A stretch of DNA of 64,000 nt from Candidatus Nanoarchaeia archaeon (GTDB lineage: Archaea; Nanobdellota; Nanobdellia; Woesearchaeales; JACPBV01): positions 62,001-126,000 of the forward strand of contig JANQNH010000004.1 of NCBI GenBank assembly GCA_028279655.1, in the 5' to 3' direction. Under the pieces are notes generated by a model. That model was not told the origin of the DNA. It searched no databases and was given only the letters and a program-made list of their open reading frames with translations. This document shows positions 53,481 through 62,400 of this stretch, one piece after another; position 1 is the first letter of the stretch; each line of letters opens with the position of its first letter. Made by a program: the position numbers and the translations under genes.

Positions 53481-53620
53481 AAATAATTAATTATCATATA
53501 AATAAGTATAATAACATATCAAATAAGAAAAAATAAGATAAAATAATTAAAAGTAATATATAATAATCATAAATAATCCTAAATAAGAAAAGATAATCTA
53601 AAATATGCAATAATATGTAT
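53481..53620 (+). repeat. Tandem array of about 10-bp repeats (AAATAAT type)
   Basis: About fourteen 10-nt units with consensus AAATAAKNNA (K is G or T) follow one another in nearly perfect register, with ten consecutive units from 53521 to 53620. The array is extremely AT-rich and precedes a second RHH gene at 53723. The two copies of a CTTTAAATA...TTACTAAATAAT block, near 53467 and 53628, flank it. It parallels the AACTAAA array upstream of the first RHH gene but has a different consensus. The remaining gene-free sequence (53438-53480, 53621-53722) holds only TATA-like stretches and a GGGGATAGGAG ribosome site. Confidence 0.55.
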
Positions 53621-53722
53621 AGAAACCTTTAAATATAACTTACTAAATAATACAAGATAATAAAAAATATGTATTAGTAATCACCACAAAGACTAAAGGG
53701 GGATAGGAGAGTAAGGACTAAA

Positions 53723-53863
53723 GTGAAAGAAAGGATTACTATTACTATCGACAAAGAACTTCTGGATTGGTTAGACAAGAAAATCGATGAAAAGGTATTT
53801 GCTAACAGGTCTCATGGCTTGGAATTTCTCATAAAACGCAGGATGGAGGGTAAGGATGAATAA
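53723..53863 (+). CDS. Small CopG-type ribbon-helix-helix protein
   Basis: The 46-residue protein starts with GTG and has the RHH order: strand ERITITID, helix A (KELLDWLDKKIDEKVF), the turn with NRSHG, and helix B (LEFLIKRRMEG). The NRSxGLEFLI pattern is characteristic of CopG/NikR-type DNA-binding domains. It overlaps the next gene by 8 nt, and a GGAGGG ribosome site for that gene lies within it. It is a distinct protein from the RHH at 46075 and probably binds the AAATAAT-type array upstream. Confidence 0.72.
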   Translation: MKERITITIDKELLDWLDKKIDEKVFANRSHGLEFLIKRRMEGKDE

Positions 53864-56800
53864 GAGAAACCTAATCCTCCCAATTATTATCTTTTCTACA
53901 ATCATATTTATCCTAAATTCAGATACAGTTTTATCCGCAGATGGGTGTTGTTTCCTTAACTACACAGATGTCTGTTATGAAGGCACAGACGACGCATGTG
54001 CTGGGGAAAAAGGAGAGTTCTTCATTGGAGAGAGCTGCGCTGATGTTGGTAAGTGTACCTTCCAGTGTTGTTGCGAAGCAATACCTAGCTATGATCCATA
54101 TCCAATCAGGAACGGAACCTGCAGGGAGATCTTTAAAGGCATACCCTTGCCTATTCCAGCTGAGAACTGCAACGACCTTTGTGATACATTGATAGGATCA
54201 GAAATACCTGTTTGCAATCCAAGTTGCATAGAAAATGAAGGCAGATGTCTCGGTGACGGGAGGATTATAGATCCAACAGCCCCAGGAGACGGACCCTATT
54301 ATTGTTGGGAGAATAAGGAGACTTACGAAACCGAGGCATCATGTTTAGATGAAAGCACCGGTTGCTCTATTATAGATAATTGTGATGAAGGAGAGATCCA
54401 ACAGGCATGTTACTGTGGAAGGCCAGACCGCAACCTATACTCCTCAGGCTACTGCTGCTGGGATGGAAGTTATGCTTCAGAGGAAAGTGGATGCCCTCTA
54501 GCTAACAACTGTGAAAAATATCCAGACCTTGGATCTCCTTATGAATGTTGCGATGGATGTTACGATGATAATTACTATTACCCTCAGGCAGATTATGATG
54601 GTGTTGAATCTAATAACAACTGCCCTTCTGAAGAACAACCCAAATGTTGTCAGGATTGCGCTCCAGCAGTAGTTGGATGCTGCCAAGAAGGATGGCAATG
54701 TGATACTGAAAATACCTTAACCCATTATACCTATTCCTCATGCCTTTACCCTGAGATTCCATGCAGCACCGCATGCAGCGAACCCCAGTGTGTTATAGGG
54801 CAAAGGATAAGCGTTGGAAATCCAGGCAAGCCCAAATGTGAATGTAATGGAGTATATTACAATACCACAGAGGAAACCGGTTTTTGTTGTTTAGACGGTT
54901 TAAACCTTAATTCCTGCGATTCAGATATGTTCAATCAAACAGGCTATGTGTACAATACCACAATTGAAAATGAAGTTACAGGTGCAGAGGTAACTATAGA
55001 GACTGCAACAACAACCTACCCTCCAGTACATACCAACGAGACAGGGGATTATTTTGTAGAGAACATAAACATAGAAACAGGCTTAGAGTTCAGTATCCAG
55101 GTAATAAAAGATGGTTTTTATCCATATCAGGGAACCATAGATTACCCTACTAATCCAGGAACATATCGTGCAGATGATATACAGTTGGTCCCCATCGAAT
55201 CTATATGTGCAGCATCGCCTCCGATAGAAATATTGAATGTAGATCATGTCAAGGGCAGAAAAGAAGTTCTTCTGACTTGGGAATCGCCTGCAAATCCTCC
55301 TTCTACAGTTATGGGATATCTTGTAACATCGGCCCATTTTAGTGTTGGAACCTTATTTACCACAGAAACACAATTCCTGGATTCCAGCGTTGAATGGAAC
55401 ACCCCTTATAATTACCAGGTAAGGGTTCTGTATGCCTCAGGAGGAATCAGCACACCTTTAATAGGAAGCATAACAACAGGCAAAGAAGAATGTGAAGGGG
55501 TCTTTGATAGTGAGGAGTTCTGCTCAGACAACAAAAGAAGAAATTGTGATATAGACAATAAATTTGAAAGAGACGAAGACTGCTCCCTCAATGCAAGGGC
55601 ATGTGTAGATACAGGAGCAGAAACAGAATGTGTGGAGAAAATAGACTGCGAAGAGAAATCCTATCCCCTAGGGTTGTTTTGCGATAATGGAGAATGCTTT
55701 GAAGACAACGAGTATTGCTATTATGATTACTCAGATACTATAGTTGATGAAAGCAAGAACTGCAGCGAGATTGTTACCTGTTATGATTACAGGTCTGAAT
55801 CTGCCTGTATGGAGAATGATTGCAGTATGAGTAACTCATGCAAATGGCATTACATCTTTGAAGAGTTAGGAAAAGGGTTCTGCTATGAAGATGGATATGA
55901 TGGAACAGACCACTGCAGCCTATGCAATATAGATTCTGACCTATTTTATAATACTAATTGTGACAGGAGCACATGCACCAAACTAGGAGATTGCTACCTT
56001 GTTAATTCAGAATCATCCTGTCAACCATGTCCAACCAGCATGGAATGCGGGAATTATGATACCGAGGAATCCTGTGTCAATGCAAACTCGCTAGGCAACA
56101 CGCCTATAAGCATAGCTTGGCCACCAATAAATATAATCCGGAGCGATGATGCATGTAACCTGGGGGCTTGTAAATGGCAGGATGCAGAGGATGGACAAGG
56201 GGTAAGATGCTTCAAAGATGCAAATGATGATGATGTCCCTGATTGTGCAGGGGAGTTATGCACTGACTTCAACCCTTTTGATACAAAAATACCTGGACTT
56301 ATGGAAGGTGGAGCTATGAAGGGCATGAATTCTGAAGGCAGGGACATAACCTTCGAGTTGAATCAAGGCCCTGAAGATATTACCAGCGGAAAATCCTACC
56401 TATATTTCTGCATTGATAAAGAAGATACATGCGATCCAGGCATAAATGAAAGAGAAACCATGGACAACGGGCAGGATCAACCACAGACAGTAGTGATAAA
56501 TCCCATAGATGAAGTAGATATATTTGATGAGTCAAGAAATTATTTCATAAGATACTATTCTATAGATAGCAATTATAATGTAGAAGAGCTAAAAAGCACA
56601 TCCTTCTTTGTAGACCCACTCCCCCCACTAATGACCTTTAGCGATAGGACTTACAGTGAAGGTGATGATACTTATATAGAGATTACCATTATCTCAGAGG
56701 AATGTGTAGAGTGCACTTATAAAACAAACGGGTTATCTGTAGATTCGACAAATTTAGGACCAGAAGGAAATCAATTCTATATGCGATTTAAGAATCTAGA

Positions 56801-59498
56801 AGAGGGAAATTACCTTCTTGAGACAAATTGTACTGATAATGTTGGAAACTCTAAAAAAGACATCTATGAATTTTACGTAGATCTGATACATGAACTTAAG
56901 ATAGGATCTCCAGATGGAGAAAGATTGGGAACAGAGATTGTTAAGTTACACCTCACAACAACTGACAATGCTACCTGTATCCTTGAAGCAATAGATGCAT
57001 CCAGTTCAGGCATACCATATAATGAACTGCCAGGGACAACTGTTGAGATGGATAAGATAGAATTGATAAAACACCAGTATTATAACTATACAAAGACCCT
57101 CACATTAGAAAAAGATGTTTCTTATGTAGTTAGGGCAACATGTACCCCCATCCATCCAGGCAATGTGGATTCTGGATTGTTCCATTTCAGTATTGATACC
57201 TTAGGCCCAGAAATCACTACAGATTTCCAGTTCGGTACAGATGTATGGCATCCATCAGAAAATCCATCCTTAGATGAAGTGACCATAGAATTTGAATGTG
57301 CTGATCCTGAGATAGCTGGCCATCCAGAAGAAGCAGGGTGTGAAAAGATATATCTATGTGAAGGACAGAACTGCAACGATTATAGTATTGAGCTATCTGC
57401 ATCAGACTACACTCATAGAACAAGCAGCACCCATATATCCTACTATGCCCTTGATAAAGATGGTAATGCAGGAGATACCCACAGAAACATGCGAATCCTA
57501 ATAGATGGAGACGACCCTACTGTAGGCATTAATAGCCCTTCTGCTGACTTTACCCCCAGCAACACCCAGACAATAATAGTACATGCACTAGATTATCCCC
57601 TTCCTCCTCAGAGTTCCTCTGAAATAGAATATGTCAATGTTACCATACAAAAAGGATATCCTTTCCATGAGACAGTGCACGAAGAAGCACTTCCAGCATC
57701 TGGAGATAGGTATGAACTACAAGGTGCTCAGTTATTTGATGGATTGAATATAATCACAGCCAAGGCATGTGATAGAGCAGGAAATTGTGAATATGACACA
57801 CACTCCATATATGTAGACGTCTTTGGCCCTTACATAGAAGAGATCAGTATGACTGATTCAATACGGATAACAGATTCTTCTGAACCAGATACAAATCGGG
57901 TTTTTGAACTTGGAATGAATATAACCTTTGCCGTTAAGGTTACTGATGTATTTAATCACCCAGGCAATAATCTAAAGCAAGGCATTGGGGTAAACCCCAA
58001 TAAAATAACAATACATATAACCGACGATCTGGGTACAATAGACATTTCAGACAATTTAGTGTTAGATGAAAATAACATCTATAGCATAAAAATCATTCAG
58101 GAACTCCCTGTTGGGGATTATGAAGTTACAATAGGAGCATACGACAACTACGATAATTACAGAAGCAGGGTTTCCTCCTTTAGGATAAGTGATACAAGAC
58201 CTCCTCGATTAGACCTGACAGAAGGATTGCTGCCTGCAGATACCATAAGAACTACCTATTACCAGAACTTCCACATTACTGGATTTACAGACCCTTCAGT
58301 AGATATAGAAGTTTACGTTAAGTACGGGAATGATCCTGAAGCGATATATACTGGAAGAGGAGCCGATGTTTCAGAACCTAAATCCAACTTCATCGATATC
58401 CCTATTGGAGTTAATCCATCTACAAACTCCAGGAATCCTAAGGGGGGAGAAAGATACATCTATTTTGACGATGATTATACCCAAGTATTATTTAGTGGAG
58501 ATTATTTGAGATTCTCAAGCCAGACAAGACCAGAGAGATACAAGGCTGAGGATGTTCAACTGCTTGGTTTTTCAACCAATGTAACCTTAGAACTCTCATT
58601 AGAAGAAGACATAACCGGAGAGCCTACAGCAACAGCATATACCCAAGAACCACCTACAGGTTATTTTGATGTTCCTGTAGTGCTTAACGAAGGACTGAAC
58701 CACATAAGAATCGTAGCAAAAGCCCAAACAGGCCCAACAACAGAACTGACAAGGAAGATAACCTATGAATCATCAGGATTGGATGTTGCCCTAGATAGCC
58801 CAGACGAGGGCCAGATACTATACTATAGTGATTTCTATCCAGGACAATCCGTAACAGTTTCTGTGGAAACAAAATTTGAAGCTACCTGTACACTCATCAA
58901 TGAACAGGAAAATTCAGTAGCAAAAACATTTGAATATGCAATGACTCCTTCATCCTCCGGATTGGAACATACATTCAAGATAGATTCCACCAGATGCACC
59001 TCTAACGGAGGTTCTTTCTGTTACATCAATGATGATCTTGTTAATAATCAGCTTACAGGTATAATCTATCATCAATATACTGTAAGGTGCAGACCAACAA
59101 AGGTAGATATGGCAGAAGACGAAATAGAGATTTGCTTTGGGATATCCACTTATAGGGATATCACAGGTCCAGAAGGACAGAATATATGTGGGGCAGGAGC
59201 AGATGACTGCATCTCTGACAATTTCCCTACAACTTGTGCAAGCATAATCCCTGACTGTATTGTTGGCAGTGAAGTTACAACCTCTTGCTCATGCATAGGA
59301 AATAATATAGGATCAGGTTACTGCTGCCCTTATGGTCCATCAAATGATCCATGTTCAGATTCCATAGACTGCCCTCCAGGACAGATCATATATACCTGCA
59401 ATTGCGGTACAGAATCATACGCTGCAGGATCAGGTTACTGCTGTAACAATAAGCACCAAACAACAAAGTGCAATGTTCAAAGCACAGTGATAATATGA
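53856..59498 (+). CDS. Giant multidomain secreted protein
   Basis: The 1880-residue protein has a signal peptide (about 1-28) and a long Cys-rich ectodomain. Parts that can be seen are N-terminal CC-containing knots (SGYCCWDGS type) to about 360, a carboxypeptidase-regulatory-like beta domain (about 364-440, EVTGAEVTIETATTTYP...NETGDYFVENI), a fibronectin type III domain (about 452-542), Cys-rich segments to about 780, several Ig-like or cadherin-like beta domains (about 860-1650, with DNVGNSKKDIYEF and DRAGNCEYDTHSIYV repeats), and C-terminal GSGYCC knots. No catalytic site is evident. It is probably a surface adhesin or sheath protein. The stop overlaps the next ATG. Confidence 0.75.
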   Translation: MNKRNLILPIIIFSTIIFILNSDTVLSADGCCFLNYTDVCYEGTDDACAGEKGEFFIGESCADVGKCTFQCCCEAIPSYDPYPIRNGTCREIFKGIPLPIPAENCNDLCDTLIGSEIPVCNPSCIENEGRCLGDGRIIDPTAPGDGPYYCWENKETYETEASCLDESTGCSIIDNCDEGEIQQACYCGRPDRNLYSSGYCCWDGSYASEESGCPLANNCEKYPDLGSPYECCDGCYDDNYYYPQADYDGVESNNNCPSEEQPKCCQDCAPAVVGCCQEGWQCDTENTLTHYTYSSCLYPEIPCSTACSEPQCVIGQRISVGNPGKPKCECNGVYYNTTEETGFCCLDGLNLNSCDSDMFNQTGYVYNTTIENEVTGAEVTIETATTTYPPVHTNETGDYFVENINIETGLEFSIQVIKDGFYPYQGTIDYPTNPGTYRADDIQLVPIESICAASPPIEILNVDHVKGRKEVLLTWESPANPPSTVMGYLVTSAHFSVGTLFTTETQFLDSSVEWNTPYNYQVRVLYASGGISTPLIGSITTGKEECEGVFDSEEFCSDNKRRNCDIDNKFERDEDCSLNARACVDTGAETECVEKIDCEEKSYPLGLFCDNGECFEDNEYCYYDYSDTIVDESKNCSEIVTCYDYRSESACMENDCSMSNSCKWHYIFEELGKGFCYEDGYDGTDHCSLCNIDSDLFYNTNCDRSTCTKLGDCYLVNSESSCQPCPTSMECGNYDTEESCVNANSLGNTPISIAWPPINIIRSDDACNLGACKWQDAEDGQGVRCFKDANDDDVPDCAGELCTDFNPFDTKIPGLMEGGAMKGMNSEGRDITFELNQGPEDITSGKSYLYFCIDKEDTCDPGINERETMDNGQDQPQTVVINPIDEVDIFDESRNYFIRYYSIDSNYNVEELKSTSFFVDPLPPLMTFSDRTYSEGDDTYIEITIISEECVECTYKTNGLSVDSTNLGPEGNQFYMRFKNLEEGNYLLETNCTDNVGNSKKDIYEFYVDLIHELKIGSPDGERLGTEIVKLHLTTTDNATCILEAIDASSSGIPYNELPGTTVEMDKIELIKHQYYNYTKTLTLEKDVSYVVRATCTPIHPGNVDSGLFHFSIDTLGPEITTDFQFGTDVWHPSENPSLDEVTIEFECADPEIAGHPEEAGCEKIYLCEGQNCNDYSIELSASDYTHRTSSTHISYYALDKDGNAGDTHRNMRILIDGDDPTVGINSPSADFTPSNTQTIIVHALDYPLPPQSSSEIEYVNVTIQKGYPFHETVHEEALPASGDRYELQGAQLFDGLNIITAKACDRAGNCEYDTHSIYVDVFGPYIEEISMTDSIRITDSSEPDTNRVFELGMNITFAVKVTDVFNHPGNNLKQGIGVNPNKITIHITDDLGTIDISDNLVLDENNIYSIKIIQELPVGDYEVTIGAYDNYDNYRSRVSSFRISDTRPPRLDLTEGLLPADTIRTTYYQNFHITGFTDPSVDIEVYVKYGNDPEAIYTGRGADVSEPKSNFIDIPIGVNPSTNSRNPKGGERYIYFDDDYTQVLFSGDYLRFSSQTRPERYKAEDVQLLGFSTNVTLELSLEEDITGEPTATAYTQEPPTGYFDVPVVLNEGLNHIRIVAKAQTGPTTELTRKITYESSGLDVALDSPDEGQILYYSDFYPGQSVTVSVETKFEATCTLINEQENSVAKTFEYAMTPSSSGLEHTFKIDSTRCTSNGGSFCYINDDLVNNQLTGIIYHQYTVRCRPTKVDMAEDEIEICFGISTYRDITGPEGQNICGAGADDCISDNFPTTCASIIPDCIVGSEVTTSCSCIGNNIGSGYCCPYGPSNDPCSDSIDCPPGQIIYTCNCGTESYAAGSGYCCNNKHQTTKCNVQSTVII

Positions 59499-62400
59499 GA
59501 ACAAAAAACATCCTAAAAGCAACAACCCTTTTACTTATTATGGTCAGTATTATCTCTATAACCTATTCATTGACATATTCAGAAAGGGAATGCCTTCTTT
59601 TCTGCTACCTCCTTGACACAGAAGGCACAACAACCCTCACAAATAATCCTCAGCCAATACATACTGTAACAGTAAAATCTGCCGTAGACTATACTCCTGA
59701 TCTTTCACAAACCTACTTCAAAAAAGACGGAGCAATAATAGTTCATAACAACGACTTCACCAGAAGATGGCAACAAACAGAAAACGCAAAAAGATGGTAT
59801 CTTGATTTTACAGCCTCTTCTAAGACCCTGGAAACAGGAAGCTATACATTTAGCACCGTATTCTTTAACCCGCATGACGCCTCAGACACAATATCTTATT
59901 CATATGATTATATAATTGACACAACCTCTCCAACTATAGAACCACCTACAGGTTCTACAGGATTTATCTTTACTGAGGGGGATCAACAGACAAGCGATAT
60001 AGATCTTGACGAAAACATCAAGATCAAGGCATTGGTTAAGGATATTGAGGCAGGAAATGATATTACAGACAGCATTGTAGAGAGTGTTGAGGTAGTTATA
60101 GGAAGTGTTTCTTACCCAATGCAACACGATTCCAACAATATATACACTATAATCGTCCCTTCTCTTCCTGTAGGTTCTTATGAGGTCCAATTTAAAGCAC
60201 AGGACAATCTACAGAACCAAAACGATGCTGTAAGAACAAATTTTGAAGTGGTTTGCCTGGATGAAGACAACGATGGAGCGTACCAGGATATTGCAGGCTG
60301 TACCCCGGTAGATTGTGATGATAATGATCCTACAAGATACCCTGGAGCTGACGAGACATGTCAGGATGGTATAGACAACGACTGCTCTGGAGAAGATAGC
60401 TTATGTGCCTGCTCAGAGAATGATGGAGATGGGTACTATGGGACCGATAGGCTTACCTGTCCGTTTGGACCGGATTGTAATGATAATAATGATGCTATCC
60501 ATCCTGGAGCTGTAGAGATATGCATGGATGGCATAGATAATGATTGTTCTGAGGGAGACGCAACCTGTCCCTCCTGCTTTAATAATAATGACAGAGATGC
60601 ATATTGTGCTGATGATCCAAACAGCCCAAATTATGATTGTGTTGATACAGATCCTGCTATTAATCCAGGGGCAACAGAGGTTTGTGAGGATGGAGTGGAC
60701 AACGATTGCTCAGGTGGAGATGCAGAATGTACATGCGATAATAAAGGGCTGGAAGATACAGACAGGGATAACTTCTGCAAAGATGACCCAATAGATGCAG
60801 ATTGTGATGATCAAAACGCAGAGGTAAATCCAGGTGCTGATGAGATATGCAACGGCATTGATGATGACTGTGATGGAACCCTCTTTGTAGGGGAAGAGGA
60901 TAGCGATGATGATGGATATTATGCCTGCTCTACTCTAAATCATGATTGTAATGATCAGGATGATGATATAAATCCAGCTGCAGAAGAGATATGTGGAAAC
61001 CAGATAGACGAGAATTGTGATGGAAGTGCCCCTGAATGTTCATGTTCAGAAAGAGGCTTGGATGATAATGATGGTGATAATTCTTGTTCAGATGTGGATT
61101 GTGATGATAGTAACCCATCAATACATCCAGGAGCAAACGATATCTGCTTGGATGGCATAGACCAGGACTGTTATGGAGGAGATGCAGCATGTACTTGTGT
61201 TGATAGTGATGGAGATACTTATTTTGAGTTTGATACTACAAACTGCAGGATAGGCAGGGACTGCAACGACAAGGACGCGGCCATTAATCCAGACGCTGAT
61301 GAGATTTGCACAGACGGCATTGACCAGGATTGCGACGGCATTGACTTGACTTGTCCAATCTGCAATTATGGTTACTACAATATAGATAGGGACGGATTCT
61401 GCTCAGATATCGACTGTGATGATAGGGACGTGAGCGTCCATCCATTGGCAACAGAGATCTGCGAGGACGGAAAAGACAACGATTGCTCAGACGGAGATGC
61501 AGAATGTACATGCGATAATAAAGGGCTGGAAGATACAGACAGGGATAACTTCTGCAAAGATGACCCAATAGATGCAGATTGTAACGACCAAAACGCAGAG
61601 GTCAATCCAGGTGCTGATGAGATATGCAATGGTATTGATGATGATTGTGATGGTTCACTGTTTATTGGAGAAGACGATGTTGATGGTGATGGTTATTATT
61701 TCTGTTCTGTAGGACCTAATTACGATTGTGATGATAATGATATGGCTATAAATCCATCTGCAGAGGAGATATGCGGTAACGATATTGATGAGAACTGTGA
61801 TGATGATGCCCCCCTTTGTTCCTGCGTAGATAGGGGGTTGGTGGATTCAGATAATGATGGTTACTGTGGGGATGATATCACAAACATTGATTGTGATGAT
61901 AACAATGCAGCCATAAATCCAGGAGCAAACGATATCTGCTATGATGGAATAGACCAGGACTGTCAGGGAGGAGACGCAGCCTGTGCCTGTGTTGATAGTG
62001 ATGGAGATACATACTATGAAGAGGATCCGATAAACTGTAGGATAGGCAGGGACTGCAACGACAATGATGCAGGCATAAATCCAAATGCCAATGAGATCTG
62101 TACAGACGGCATTGACCAGGATTGTGACGGCAATGACTTGACTTGTCCAATATGCAATTATGGTTACAATAATGTAGATAGGGATGGATATTGTTCAGAT
62201 ATAGACTGTGATGACCTTAATGCAGGTGTAAGTCCAGGATCAACAGAGGTATGCGACGGTATAGACAATGACTGTGATGGGAATATAGATGAAGAGGTTA
62301 AGAATTCATGCACAAATTATGCAACATGTGCAAAATACGAGACCTGTGCAGACTGTCTGACAGCTCCAATTGAACTATGCAATGGGATGGACGACGATTG

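Noticed and set aside
53438-53722. Insertion-sequence remnant in the AT-rich gap
   Set aside because: No transposase fragment, terminal inverted repeats or target duplication could be seen. The periodic repeats and the RHH gene account for the region.
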